DNA from: Linyphia triangularis
Taxonomy: Eukaryota > Arthropoda > Arachnida > Araneae > Linyphiidae
Direction of reading: 5' to 3'
NCBI GenBank assembly: GCA_963978545.1
Contig: CAXBTE010000061.1
Coordinates: 372,001 to 436,000, forward strand
Length of the DNA: 64,000 nucleotides
Part shown: positions 23,163 through 38,400 of the stretch, one piece after another
Layout of the letters: every line of letters begins with the position of its first letter
How positions within the stretch are numbered: position 1 is the first letter of the stretch
Translations under genes and position numbers: made by a program
Notes under the pieces: generated by a model
Database searches by the model: none
Told to the model about the DNA's origin: nothing
What the model saw: the letters and a program-made list of their open reading frames with translations, nothing else

Positions 23163-25822
23163 CAAATCATATTTCTATTTTAAAACCAAAATCTGGAAGC
23201 ATTTTGAGCCATTTTTTGGAAAAGTGATTTTTTCATAAAATTTCCTAAGGCTAACCCCTTTGAAAAATTTCGAAAAATTTGAAAATTCAAAAAATTATTT
23301 TTTCAGTCACATTTGGACAGAATATGAATATAAAACATATTTCAGGTCCCCAAAAAAAATTTGGTAGCATTTGAGCCACTATTTTCAAAGTTCAAAATTT
23401 CCCTTTGAAAATACATTGATTTTACAGTTTTTGAATTTTTACTCATAGTGTATTTGGAGCACAGTATTGTAAGTTGGCCACATTTAAGGTCTTCTATAGG
23501 AGATTCTTAAAAACGAAAATCTTAACAACCACAAAATATTAAGGGGGTCAAAATTTGCAAAGTTGTTTTTTTCAGTGGTACACATACATAATTTTTACAC
23601 AGAGAGTTTTGGGAGCACAATGTTGTAACTTGGCAACATTGAAGTTCATTAATAGGAGATTCTTAAAAACGAAAATCTTAACAACCACTAAATATTAAGG
23701 GGGTCGAAAGTTGATCCCAAAAAAGGACTGCATTTCAAACACTGAAAATTTCTGAATTTTACCTACATTTTGGGCTATAAACTGAATTAAGGGTCCTTTA
23801 TTGGGCAGATTTGAAATAAAGTGACTGCAAATCATATTTCTATTTTAAAACCAAAATCTGGAAGCATTTTGAGCCATTTTTTGGAAAAGTGATTTTTTCA
23901 TAAAATTTCCTAAGGCTAACCCCTTTGAAAAATTTCGAAAAATTTGAAAATTCAAAAAATTATTTTTTCAGTCACATTTGGACAGAATATGAATATAAAA
24001 CTTATTTCAGGTCCCCAAAAAAAATTTGGTAGCATTTGAGCCACTATTTTCAAAGTTCAAAATTTCCCTTTGAAAATACATTGATTTTACAGTTTTTGAA
24101 TTTTTACTCATAGTGTATTTGGAGCACAGTATTGTAACTTGGCCACATTTAAGGTCTTCTATAGGAGATTCTTAAAAACGAAAATCTTAACAACCACAAA
24201 ATATTAAGGGGGTCAAAATTTGCAAAGTTGTTTTTTTCAGTGGTACACATACATAATTTTTACACAGAGAGTTTTGGGAGCACAATGTTGTAACTTGGCA
24301 ACATTGAAGTTCATTAATAGGAGATTCTTAAAAACGAAAATCTTAACAACCACTAAATATTAAGGGGGTCGAAAGTTGATCCCAAAAAAGGACTGCATTT
24401 CAAACACTGAAAATTTCTGAATTTTACCTACATTTTGGGCTATAAACTGAATTAAGGGTCCTTTATTGGGCAGATTTGAAATAAAGTGACTGCAAATCAT
24501 ATTTCTATTTTAAAACCAAAATCTGGAAGCATTTTGAGCCATTTTTTGGAAAAGTGATTTTTTCATAAAATTTCCTAAGGCTAACCCCTTTGAAAAATTT
24601 CGAAAAATTTGAAAATTCAAAAAATTATTTTTTCAGTCACATTTGGACAGAATATGAATATAAAACATATTTCAGGTCCCCAAAAAAAATTTGGTAGCAT
24701 TTGAGCCACTATTTTCAAAGTTCAAAATTTCCCTTTGAAAATACATTGATTTTACAGTTTTTGAATTTTTACTCATAGTGTATTTGGAGCACAGTATTGT
24801 AACTTGGCCACATTTAAGGTCTTCTATAGGAGATTCTTAAAAACGAAAATCTTAACAACCACAAAATATTAAGGGGGTCAAAATTTGCAAAGTTGTTTTT
24901 TTCAGTGGTACACATACATAATTTTTACACAGAGAGTTTTGGGAGCACAATGTTGTAACTTGGCAACATTGAAGTTCATTAATAGGAGATTCTTAAAAAC
25001 GAAAATCTTAACAACCACTAAATATTAAGGGGGTCGAAAGTTGATCCCAAAAAAGGACTGCATTTCAAACACTGAAAATTTCTGAATTTTACCTACATTT
25101 TGGGCTATAAACTGAATTAAGGGTCCTTTATTGGGCAGATTTGAAATAAAGTGACTGCAAATCATATTTCTATTTTAAAACCAAAATCTGGAAGCATTTT
25201 GAGCCATTTTTTGGAAAAGTGATTTTTTCATAAAATTTCCTAAGGCTAACCCCTTTGAAAAATTTCGAAAAATTTGAAAATTCAAAAAATTATTTTTTCA
25301 GTCACATTTGGACAGAATATGAATATAAAACATATTTCAGGTCCCCAAAAAAAATTTGGTAGCATTTGAGCCACTATTTTCAAAGTTCAAAATTTCCCTT
25401 TGAAAATACATTGATTTTACAGTTTTTGAATTTTTACTCATAGTGTATTTTGAGCACAGTATTGTAACTTGGCCACATTTAAGGTCTTCTATAGGAGATT
25501 CTTAAAAACGAAAATCTTAACAACCACAAAATATTAAGGGGGTCAAAATTTGCAAAGTTGTTTTTTTCAGTGGTACACATACATAATTTTTACACAGAGA
25601 GTTTTGGGAGCACAATGTTGTAACTTGGCAACATTGAAGTTCATTAATAGGAGATTCTTAAAAACGAAAATCTTAACAACCACTAAATATTAAGGGGGTC
25701 GAAAGTTGATCCCAAAAAAGGACTGCATTTCAAACACTGAAAATTTCTGAATTTTACCTACATTTTGGGCTATAAACTGAATTAAGGGTCCTTTTTTGGG
25801 CAGATTTGAAATAAAGTGACTG

Positions 25823-26487
25823 CAAATCATATTTCTATTTTCAAACCAAAATCTGGAAGCATTTTGAGCCATTTTTTGGAAAAGTGATTTTTTCATAAAA
25901 TTTCCTAAGGCTAACCCCTTTGGAAAATTTCGAAAAATTTGAAAATTCAAAAAATTATTTTTTCAGTCACATTTGGACAGAATATGAATATAAAACATAT
26001 TTCAGGTCCCCAAAAAAAATTTGGTAGCATTTGAGCCACTATTTTCAAAGTTCAAAATTTCCCTTTGAAAATACATTGATTTTACAGTTTTTGAATTTTT
26101 ACTCATAGTGTATTTGGAGCACAGTATTGTAACTTGGCCACATTTAAGGTCTTCTATAGGAGATTCTTAAAAACGAAAATCTTAACAACCACAAAATATT
26201 AAGGGGGTCAAAATTTGCAAAGTTGTTTTTTTCAGTGGTACACATACATAATTTTTACACAGAGAGTTTTGGGAGCACAATGTTGTAACTTGGCAACATT
26301 GAAGTTCATTAATAGGAGATTCTTAAAAACGAAAATCTTAACAACCACTAAATATTAAGGGGGTCGAAAGTTGATCCCAAAAAAGGACTGCATTTCAAAC
26401 ACTGAAAATTTCTGAATTTTACCTACATTTTGGGCTATAAACTGAATTAAGGGTCCTTTATTGGGCAGATTTGAAATAAAGTGACTG
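25823..26487. repeat. 665-bp unit with private substitutions that open a minus-strand frame
   Basis: The unit has attttcaaacc for attttaaaacc near 25840 and cctttggaaaatt for cctttgaaaaatt near 25920. The first change removes a minus-strand TAA stop, producing an 86-codon open stretch at 25690-25950 that spans two units. No other unit in the window has it, so it is not a conserved gene. Confidence 0.75.
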
Positions 26488-29400
26488 CAAATCATATTTC
26501 TATTTTAAAACTAAAATCTGGAAGCATTTTGAGCCATTTTTTGGAAAAGTGATTTTTTCATAAAATTTCCTAAGGCTAACCCCTTTGAAAAATTTCGAAA
26601 AATTTAAAAATTCAAAAAATTATTTTTTCAGTCACATTTGGACAGAATATGAATATAAAACATATTTCAGGTCCCCAAAAAAAATTTGGTAGCATTTGAG
26701 CCACTATTTTCAAAGTTCAAAATTTCCCTTTGAAAATACATTGATTTTACAGTTTTTGAATTTTTACTCATAGTGTATTTGGAGCACAGTATTGTAACTT
26801 GGCCACATTTAAGGTCTTCTATAGGAGATTCTTAAAAACGAAAATCTTAACAACCACAAAATATTAAGGGGGTCAAAATTTGCAAAGTTGTTTTTTTCAG
26901 TGGTACACATACATAATTTTTACACAGAGAGTTTTAGGAGCACAATGTTGTAACTTGGCAACATTGAAGTTCATTAATAGGAGATTCTTAAAAACGAAAA
27001 TCTTAACAACCACTAAATATTAAGGGGGTCGAAAGTTGATCCCAAAAAAGGACTGCATTTCAAACACTGAAAATTTCTGAATTTTACCTACATTTTGGGC
27101 TATAAACTGAATTAAGGGTCCTTTATTGGGCAGATTTGAAATAAAGTGACTGCAAATCATATTTCTATTTTAAAACCAAAATCTGGAAGCATTTTGAGCC
27201 ATTTTTTGGAAAAGTGATTTTTTCATAAAATTTCCTAAGGCTAACCCCTTTGAAAAATTTCGAAAAATTTGAAAATTCAAAAAATTATTTTTTCAGTCAC
27301 ATTTGGACAGAATATGAATATAAAACATATTTCAGGTCCCCAAAAAAAATTTGGTAGCATTTGAGCCACTATTTTCAAAGTTCAAAATTTCCCTTTGAAA
27401 ATACATTGATTTTACAGTTTTTGAATTTTTACTCATAGTGTATTTTGAGCACAGTATTGTAACTTGGCCACATTTAAGGTCTTCTATAGGAGATTCTTAA
27501 AAACGAAAATCTTAACAACCACAAAATATTAAGGGGGTCAAAATTTGCAAAGTTGTTTTTTTCAGTGGTACACATACATAATTTTTACACAGAGAGTTTT
27601 GGGAGCACAATGTTGTAACTTGGCAACATTGAAGTTCATTAATAGGAGATTCTTAAAAACGAAAATCTTAACAACCACTAAATATTAAGGGGGTCGAAAG
27701 TTGATCCCAAAAAAGGACTGCATTTCAAACACTGAAAATTTCTGAATTTTACCTACATTTTGGGCTATAAACTGAATTAAGGGTCCTTTATTGGGCAGAT
27801 TTGAAATAAAGTGACTGCAAATCATATTTCTATTTTAAAACCAAAATCTGGAAGCATTTTGAGCCATTTTTTGGAAAAGTGATTTTTTCATAAAATTTCC
27901 TAAGGCTAACCCCTTTGAAAAATTTCGAAAAATTTGAAAATTCAAAAAATTATTTTTTCAGTCACATTTGGACAGAATATGAATATAAAACATATTTCAG
28001 GTCCCCAAAAAAAATTTGGTAGCATTTGAGCCACTATTTTCAAAGTTCAAAATTTCCCTTTGAAAATACATTGATTTTACAGTTTTTGAATTTTTACTCA
28101 TAGTGTATTTGGAGCACAGTATTGTAACTTGGCCACATTTAAGGTCTTCTATAGGAGATTCTTAAAAACGAAAATCTTAACAACCACAAAATATTAAGGG
28201 GGTCAAAATTTGCAAAGTTGTTTTTTTCAGTGGTACACATACATAATTTTTACACAGAGAGTTTTGGGAGCACAATGTTGTAACTTGGCAACATTGAAGT
28301 TCATTAATAGGAGATTCTTAAAAACGAAAATCTTAACAACCACTAAATATTAAGGGGGTCGAAAGTTGATCCCAAAAAAGGACTGCATTTCAAACACTGA
28401 AAATTTCTGAATTTTACCTACATTTTGGGCTATAAACTGAATTAAGGGTCCTTTATTGGGCAGATTTGAAATAAAGTGACTGCAAATCATATTTCTATTT
28501 TAAAACCAAAATCTGGAAGCATTTTGAGCCATTTTTTGGAAAAGTGATTTTTTCATAAAATTTCCTAAGGCTAACCCCTTTGAAAAATTTCGAAAAATTT
28601 GAAAATTCAAAAAATTATTTTTTCAGTCACATTTGGACAGAATATGAATATAAAACATATTTCAGGTCCCCAAAAAAAATTTGGTAGCATTTGAGCCACT
28701 ATTTTCAAAGTTCAAAATTTCCCTTTGAAAATACATTGATTTTACAGTTTTTGAATTTTTACTCATAGTGTATTTGGAGCACAGTATTGTAACTTGGCCA
28801 CATTTAAGGTCTTCTATAGGAGATTCTTAAAAACGAAAATCTTAACAACCACAAAATATTAAGGGGGTCAAAATTTGCAAAGTTGTTTTTTTCAGTGGTA
28901 CACATACATAATTTTTACACAGAGAGTTTTGGGAGCACAATGTTGTAACTTGGCAACATTGAAGTTCATTAATAGGAGATTCTTAAAAACGAAAATCTTA
29001 ACAACCACTAAATATTAAGGGGGTCGAAAGTTGATCCCAAAAAAGGACTGCATTTCAAACACTGAAAATTTCTGAATTTTACCTACATTTTGGGCTATAA
29101 ACTGAATTAAGGGTCCTTTATTGGGCAGATTTGAAATAAAGTGACTGCAAATCATATTTCTATTTTAAAACCAAAATCTGGAAGCATTTTGAGCCATTTT
29201 TTGGAAAAGTGATTTTTTCATAAAATTTCCTAAGGCTAACCCCTTTGAAAAATTTCGAAAAATTTGAAAATTCAAAAAATTATTTTTTCAGTCACATTTG
29301 GACAGAATATGAATATAAAACTTATTTCAGGTCCCCAAAAAAAATTTGGTAGCATTTGAGCCACTATTTTCAAAGTTCAAAATTTCCCTTTGAAAATACA

Positions 29401-30477
29401 TTGATTTTACAGTTTTTGAATTTTTACTCATAGTGTATTTGGAGCACAGTATTGTAACTTGGCCACATTTAAGGTCTTCTATAGGAGATTCTTAAAAACG
29501 AAAATCTTAACAACCACAAAATATTAAGGGGGTCAAAATTTGCAAAGTTGTTTTTTTCAGTGGTACACATACATAATTTTTACACAGAGAGTTTTGGGAG
29601 CACAATGTTGTAACTTGGCAACATTGAAGTTCATTAATAGGAGATTCTTAAAAACGAAAATCTTAACAACCACTAAATATTAAGGGGGTCGAAAGTTGAT
29701 CCCAAAAAAGGACTGCATTTCAAACACTGAAAATTTCTGAATTTTACCTACATTTTGGGCTATAAACTGAATTAAGGGTCCTTTATTGGGCAGATTTGAA
29801 ATAAAGTGACTGCAAATCATATTTCTATTTTAAAACCAAAATCTGGAAGCATTTTGAGCCATTTTTTGGAAAAGTGATTTTTTCATAAAATTTCCTAAGG
29901 CTAACCCCTTTGAAAAATTTCGAAAAATTTGAAAATTCAAAAAATTATTTTTTCAGTCACATTTGGACAGAATATGAATATAAAACATATTTCAGGTCCC
30001 CAAAAAAAATTTGGTAGCATTTGAGCCACTATTTTCAAAGTTCAAAATTTCCCTTTGAAAATACATTGATTTTACAGTTTTTGAATTTTTACTCATAGTG
30101 TATTTGGAGCACAGTATTGTAACTTGGCCACATTTAAGGTCTTCTATAGGAGATTCTTAAAAACGAAAATCTTAACAACCACAAAATATTAAGGGGGTCA
30201 AAATTTGCAAAGTTGTTTTTTTCAGTGGTACACATACATAATTTTTACACAGAGAGTTTTGGGAGCACAATGTTGTAACTTGGCAACATTGAAGTTCATT
30301 AATAGGAGATTCTTAAAAACGAAAATCTTAACAACCACTAAATATTAAGGGGGTCGAAAGTTGATCCCAAAAAAGGACTGCATTTCAAACACTGAAAATT
30401 TCTGAATTTTACCTACATTTTGGGCTATAAACTGAATTAAGGGTCCTTTATTGGGCAGATTTGAAATAAAGTGACTG

Positions 30478-31797
30478 CAAATCATATTTCTATTTTAAAA
30501 CCAAAATCTGGAAGCATTTTGAGCCATTTTTTGGAAAAGTGATTTTTTCATAAAATTTCCTAAGGCCCTTTGAAAAATTTCGAAAAATTTGAAAATTCAA
30601 AAAATTATTTTTTCAGTCACATTTGGACAGAATATGAATATAAAACTTATTTCAGGTCCCCAAAAAAAATTTGGTAGCATTTGAGCCACTATTTTCAAAG
30701 TTCAAAATTTCCCTTTGAAAATACATTGATTTTACAGTTTTTGAATTTTTACTCATAGTGTATTTGGAGCACAGTATTGTAACTTGGCCACATTTAAGGT
30801 CTTCTATAGGAGATTCTTAAAAACGAAAATCTTAACAACCACAAAATATTAAGGGGGTCAAAATTTGCAAAGTTGTTTTTTTCAGTGGTACACATACATA
30901 ATTTTTACACAGAGAGTTTTGGGAGCACAATGTTGTAACTTGGCAACATTGAAGTTCATTAATAGGAGATTCTTAAAAACGAAAATCTTAACAACCACTA
31001 AATATTAAGGGGGTCGAAAGTTGATCCCAAAAAAGGACTGCATTTCAAACACTGAAAATTTCTGAATTTTACCTACATTTTGGGCTATAAACTGAATTAA
31101 GGGTCCTTTATTGGGCAGATTTGAAATAAAGTGACTGCAAATCATATTTCTATTTTAAAACCAAAATCTGGAAGCATTTTGAGCCATTTTTTGGAAAAGT
31201 GATTTTTTCATAAAATTTCCTAAGGCCCTTTGAAAAATTTCGAAAAATTTGAAAATTCAAAAAATTATTTTTTCAGTCACATTTGGACAGAATATGAATA
31301 TAAAACTTATTTCAGGTCCCCAAAAAAAATTTGGTAGCATTTGAGCCACTATTTTCAAAGTTCAAAATTTCCCTTTGAAAATACATTGATTTTACAGTTT
31401 TTGAATTTTTACTCATAGTGTATTTGGAGCACAGTATTGTAACTTGGCCACATTTAAGGTCTTCTATAGGAGATTCTTAAAAACGAAAATCTTAACAACC
31501 ACAAAATATTAAGGGGGTCAAAATTTGCAAAGTTGTTTTTTTCAGTGGTACACATACATAATTTTTACACAGAGAGTTTTGGGAGCACAATGTTGTAACT
31601 TGGCAACATTGAAGTTCATTAATAGGAGATTCTTAAAAACGAAAATCTTAACAACCACTAAATATTAAGGGGGTCGAAAGTTGATCCCAAAAAAGGACTG
31701 CATTTCAAACACTGAAAATTTCTGAATTTTACCTACATTTTGGGCTATAAACTGAATTAAGGGTCCTTTATTGGGCAGATTTGAAATAAAGTGACTG
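30478..31797. repeat. Two adjacent 660-bp variant units, a local tandem duplication
   Basis: Units 30478 and 31138 share the same 5-bp deletion (aaggccctttg) and the same aaacttatttcag change. I saw no difference between them. The cttatttcag variant without the deletion also occurs in units 23828 and 29148. The pair therefore looks like a very recent single-unit duplication. Confidence 0.88.
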
Positions 31798-32463
31798 CAA
31801 ATCATATTTATATTTTTAAAACCAAAATCTGGAAGCATTTTGAGCAGTTTTTTGGAAAAGTGATTTTTTCATAAAATTTCCTAAGGCTAACCCCTTTGAA
31901 AAATTTCGAAAAATTTGAAAATTCAAAAAATTATTTTTTCAGTCACATTTGGACAGAATATGAATATAAAACATATTTCAGGTCCCCAAAAAAAATTTGG
32001 TAGCATTTGAGCCACTATTTTCAAAGTTCAAAATTTCCCTTTGAAAATACATTGATTTTACAGTTTTTGAATTTTTACTCATAGTGTATTTGGAGCACAG
32101 TATTGTAACTTGGCCACATTTAAGGTCTTCTATAGGAGATTCTTAAAAACGAAAATCTTAACAACCACAAAATATTAAGGGGGTCAAAATTTGCAAAGTT
32201 GTTTTTTTCAGTGGTACACATACATAATTTTTACACAGAGAGTTTTGGGAGCACAATGTTGTAACTTGGCAACATTGAAGTTCATTAATAGGAGATTCTT
32301 AAAAACGAAAATCTTAACAACCACTAAATATTAAGGGGGTCGAAAGTTGATCCCAAAAAAGGACTGCATTTCAAACACTGAAAATTTCTGAATTTTACCT
32401 ACATTTTGGGCTATAAACTGAATTAAGGGTCCTTTATTGGGCAGATTTGAAATAAAGTGACTG
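31798..32463. repeat. 666-bp unit with divergent lead
   Basis: The lead reads atatttatatttttaaaacc (a substitution plus one extra T) and the unit also has gagcagtttt instead of gagccatttt. It directly follows the duplicated 660-bp pair. Confidence 0.8.
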
Positions 32464-35400
32464 CAAATCATATTTCTATTTTAAAACCAAAATCTGGAAG
32501 CATTTTGAGCCATTTTTTGGAAAAGTGATTTTTTCATAAAATTTCCTAAGGCTAACCCCTTTGAAAAATTTCGAAAAATTTGAAAATTCAAAAAATTATT
32601 TTTTCAGTCACATTTGGACAGAATATGAATATAAAACATATTTCAGGTCCCCAAAAAAAATTTGGTAGCATTTGAGCCACTATTTTCAAAGTTCAAAATT
32701 TCCCTTTGAAAATACATTGATTTTACAGTTTTTGAATTTTTACTCATAGTGTATTTGGAGCACAGTATTGTAACTTGGCCACATTTAAGGTCTTCTATAG
32801 GAGATTCTTAAAAACGAAAATCTTAACAACCACAAAATATTAAGGGGGTCAAAATTTGCAAAGTTGTTTTTTTCAGTGGTACACATACATAATTTTTACA
32901 CAGAGAGTTTTGGGAGCACAATGTTGTAACTTGGCAACATTGAAGTTCATTAATAGGAGATTCTTAAAAACGAAAATCTTAACAACCACTAAATATTAAG
33001 GGGGTCGAAAGTTGATCCCAAAAAAGGACTGCATTTCAAACACTGAAAATTTCTGAATTTTACCTACATTTTGGGCTATAAACTGAATTAAGGGTCCTTT
33101 ATTGGGCAGATTTGAAATAAAGTGACTGCAAATCATATTTCTATTTTAAAACCAAAATCTGGAAGCATTTTGAGCAGTTTTTTGGAAAAGTGATTTTTTC
33201 ATAAAATTTCCTAAGGCTAACCCCTTTGAAAAATTTCGAAAAATTTGAAAATTCAAAAAATTATTTTTTCAGTCACATTTGGACAGAATATGAATATAAA
33301 ACATATTTCAGGTCCCCAAAAAAAATTTGGTAGCATTTGAGCCACTATTTTCAAAGTTCAAAATTTCCCTTTGAAAATACATTGATTTTACAGTTTTTGA
33401 ATTTTTACTCATAGTGTATTTGGAGCACAGTATTGTAACTTGGCCACATTTAAGGTCTTCTATAGGAGATTCTTAAAAACGAAAATCTTAACAACCACAA
33501 AATATTAAGGGGGTCAAAATTTGCAAAGTTGTTTTTTTCAGTGGTACACATACATAATTTTTACACAGAGAGTTTTGGGAGCACAATGTTGTAACTTGGC
33601 AACATTGAAGTTCATTAATAGGAGATTCTTAAAAACGAAAATCTTAACAACCACTAAATATTAAGGGGGTCGAAAGTTGATCCCAAAAAAGGACTGCATT
33701 TCAAACACTGAAAATTTCTGAATTTTACCTACATTTTGGGCTATAAACTGAATTAAGGGTCCTTTATTGGGCAGATTTGAAATAAAGTGACTGCAAATCA
33801 TATTTCTATTTTAAAACCAAAATCTGGAAGCATTTTGAGCCATTTTTTGGAAAAGTGATTTTTTCATAAAATTTCCTAAGGCTAACCCCTTTGAAAAATT
33901 TCGAAAAATTTGAAAATTCAAAAAATTATTTTTTCAGTCACATTTGGACAGAATATAAATATAAAACATATTTCAGGTCCCCAAAAAAAATTTGGTAGCA
34001 TTTGAGCCACTATTTTCAAAGTTCAAAATTTCCCTTTGAAAATACATTGATTTTACAGTTTTTGAATTTTTACTCATAGTGTATTTGGAGCACAGTATTG
34101 TAACTTGGCCACATTTAAGGTCTTCTATAGGAGATTCTTAAAAACGAAAATCTTAACAACCACAAAATATTAAGGGGGTCAAAATTTGCAAAGTTGTTTT
34201 TTTCAGTGGTACACATGCATAATTTTTACACAGAGAGTTTTGGGAGCACAATGTTGTAACTTGGCAACATTGAAGTTCATTAATAGGAGATTCTTAAAAA
34301 CGAAAATCTTAACAACCACTAAATATTAAGGGGGTCGAAAGTTGATCCCAAAAAAGGACTGCATTTCAAACACTGAAAATTTCTGAATTTTACCTACATT
34401 TTGGGCTATAAACTGAATTAAGGGTCCTTTATTGGGCAGATTTGAAATAAAGTGACTGCAAATCATATTTCTATTTTAAAACCAAAATCTGGAAGCATTT
34501 TGAGCCATTTTTTGGAAAAGTGATTTTTTCATAAAATTTCCTAAGGCTAACCCCTTTGAAAAATTTCGAAAAATTTGAAAATTCAAAAAATTATTTTTTC
34601 AGTCACATTTGGACAGAATATGAATATAAAACATATTTCAGGTCCCCAAAAAAAATTTGGTAGCATTTGAGCCACTATTTTCAAAGTTCAAAATTTCCCT
34701 TTGAAAATACATTGATTTTACAGTTTTTGAATTTTTACTCATAGTGTATTTGGAGCACAGTATTGTAACTTGGCCACATTTAAGGTCTTCTATAGGAGAT
34801 TCTTAAAAACGAAAATCTTAACAACCACAAAATATTAAGGGGGTCAAAATTTGCAAAGTTGTTTTTTTCAGTGGTACACATACATAATTTTTACACAGAG
34901 AGTTTTGGGAGCACAATGTTGTAACTTGGCAACATTGAAGTTCATTAATAGGAGATTCTTAAAAACGAAAATCTTAACAACCACTAAATATTAAGGGGGT
35001 CGAAAGTTGATCCCAAAAAAGGACTGCATTTCAAACACTGAAAATTTCTGAATTTTACCTACATTTTGGGCTATAAACTGAATTAAGGGTCCTTTATTGG
35101 GCAGATTTGAAATAAAGTGACTGCAAATCATATTTCTATTTTAAAACCAAAATCTGGAAGCATTTTGAGCCATTTTTTGGAAAAGTGATTTTTTCATAAA
35201 ATTTCCTAAGGCTAACCCCTTTGAAAAATTTCGAAAAATTTGAAAATTCAAAAAATTATTTTTTCAGTCACATTTGGACAGAATATGAATATAAAACATA
35301 TTTCAGGTCCCCAAAAAAAATTTGGTAGCATTTGAGCCACTATTTTCAAAGTTCAAAATTTCCCTTTGAAAATACATTGATTTTACAGTTTTTGAATTTT

Positions 35401-38400
35401 TACTCATAGTGTATTTGGAGCACAGTATTGTAACTTGGCCACATTTAAGGTCTTCTATAGGAGATTCTTAAAAACGAAAATCTTAACAACCACAAAATAT
35501 TAAGGGGGTCAAAATTTGCAAAGTTGTTTTTTTCAGTGGTACACATACATAATTTTTACACAGAGAGTTTTGGGAGCACAATGTTGTAACTTGGCAACAT
35601 TGAAGTTCATTAATAGGAGATTCTTAAAAACGAAAATCTTAACAACCACTAAATATTAAGGGGGTCGAAAGTTGATCCCAAAAAAGGACTGCATTTCAAA
35701 CACTGAAAATTTCTGAATTTTACCTACATTTTGGGCTATAAACTGAATTAAGGGTCCTTTATTGGGCAGATTTGAAATAAAGTGACTGCAAATCATATTT
35801 CTATTTTAAAACCAAAATCTGGAAGCATTTTGAGCCATTTTTTGGAAAAGTGATTTTTTCATAAAATTTCCTAAGGCTAACCCCTTTGAAAAATTTCGAA
35901 AAATTTGAAAATTCAAAAAATTATTTTTTCAGTCACATTTGGACAGAATATGAATATAAAACATATTTCAGGTCCCCAAAAAAAATTTGGTAGCATTTGA
36001 GCCACTATTTTCAAAGTTCAAAATTTCCCTTTGAAAATACATTGATTTTACAGTTTTTGAATTTTTACTCATAGTGTATTTGGAGCACAGTATTGTAACT
36101 TGGCCACATTTAAGGTCTTCTATAGGAGATTCTTAAAAACGAAAATCTTAACAACCACAAAATATTAAGGGGGTCAAAATTTGCAAAGTTGTTTTTTTCA
36201 GTGGTACACATACATAATTTTTACACAGAGAGTTTTGGGAGCACAATGTTGTAACTTGGCAACATTGAAGTTCATTAATAGGAGATTCTTAAAAACGAAA
36301 ATCTTAACAACCACTAAATATTAAGGGGGTCGAAAGTTGATCCCAAAAAAGGACTGCATTTCAAACACTGAAAATTTCTGAATTTTACCTACATTTTGGG
36401 CTATAAACTGAATTAAGGGTCCTTTATTGGGCAGATTTGAAATAAAGTGACTGCAAATCATATTTCTATTTTAAAACCAAAATCTGGAAGCATTTTGAGC
36501 CATTTTTTGGAAAAGTGATTTTTTCATAAAATTTCCTAAGGCTAACCCCTTTGAAAAATTTCGAAAAATTTGAAAATTCAAAAAATTATTTTTTCAGTCA
36601 CATTTGGACAGAATATGAATATAAAACATATTTCAGGTCCCCAAAAAAAATTTGGTAGCATTTGAGCCACTATTTTCAAAGTTCAAAATTTCCCTTTGAA
36701 AATACATTGATTTTACAGTTTTTGAATTTTTACTCATAGTGTATTTGGAGCACAGTATTGTAACTTGGCCACATTTAAGGTCTTCTATAGGAGATTCTTA
36801 AAAACGAAAATCTTAACAACCACAAAATATTAAGGGGGTCAAAATTTGCAAAGTTGTTTTTTTCAGTGGTACACATACATAATTTTTACACAGAGAGTTT
36901 TGGGAGCACAATGTTGTAACTTGGCAACATTGAAGTTCATTAATAGGAGATTCTTAAAAACGAAAATCTTAACAACCACTAAATATTAAGGGGGTCGAAA
37001 GTTGATCCCAAAAAAGGACTGCATTTCAAACACTGAAAATTTCTGAATTTTACCTACATTTTGGGCTATAAACTGAATTAAGGGTCCTTTATTGGGCAGA
37101 TTTGAAATAAAGTGACTGCAAATCATATTTCTATTTTAAAACCAAAATCTGGAAGCATTTTGAGCCATTTTTTGGAAAAGTGATTTTTTCATAAAATTTC
37201 CTAAGGCTAACCCCTTTGAAAAATTTCGAAAAATTTGAAAATTCAAAAAATTATTTTTTCAGTCACATTTGGACAGAATATGAATATAAAACATATTTCA
37301 GGTCCCCAAAAAAAATTTGGTAGCATTTGAGCCACTATTTTCAAAGTTCAAAATTTCCCTTTGAAAATACATTGATTTTACAGTTTTTGAATTTTTACTC
37401 ATAGTGTATTTGGAGCACAGTATTGTAACTTGGCCACATTTAAGGTCTTCTATAGGAGATTCTTAAAAACGAAAATCTTAACAACCACAAAATATTAAGG
37501 GGGTCAAAATTTGCAAAGTTGTTTTTTTCAGTGGTACACATACATAATTTTTACACAGAGAGTTTTGGGAGCACAATGTTGTAACTTGGCAACATTGAAG
37601 TTTATTAATAGGAGATTCTTAAAAACGAAAATCTTAACAACCACTAAATATTAAGGGGGTCGAAAGTTGATCCCAAAAAAGGACTGCATTTCAAACACTG
37701 AAAATTTCTGAATTTTACCTACATTTTGGGCTATAAACTGAATTAAGGGTCCTTTTTTGGGCAGATTTGAAATAAAGTGACTGCAAATCATATTTCTATT
37801 TTAAAACCAAAATCTGGAAGCATTTTGAGCCATTTTTTGGAAAAGTGATTTTTTCATAAAATTTCCTAAGGCTAACCCCTTTGAAAAATTTCGAAAACTT
37901 TGAAAATTCAAAAAATTATTTTTTCAGTCACATTTGGACAGAATATAAATATAAAACATATTTCAGATCCCCAAAAAAAATTTGGTAGCATTTGAGCCAC
38001 TATTTTCAAAGTTCAAAATTTCCCTTTGAAAATACATTGATTTTACAGTTTTTGAATTTTTACTCATAGTGTATTTGGAGCACAGTATTGTAACTTGGCC
38101 ACATTTAAGGTCTTCTATAGGAGATTCTTAAAAACGAAATTCTTAACAACCACAAAATATTAAGGGGGTCAAAATTTGCAAAGTTGTTTTTTTCAGTGGT
38201 ACACATACATAATTTTTACACAGAGAGTTTTGGGAGCACAATGTTGTAACTTGGCAACATTGAAGTTCATTAATAGGAGATTCTTAAAAACGAAAATCTT
38301 AACAACCACTAAATATTAAGGGGGTCGAAAGTTGATCCCAAAAAAGGACTGCATTTCAAACACTGAAAATTTCTGAATTTTACCTACATTTTGGGCTATA

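Noticed and set aside
25690..25950. 86-codon minus-strand open frame in array III
   Set aside because: It depends on private substitutions in unit 25823, one of which removes a stop. The roughly 80 other units are closed at this place.
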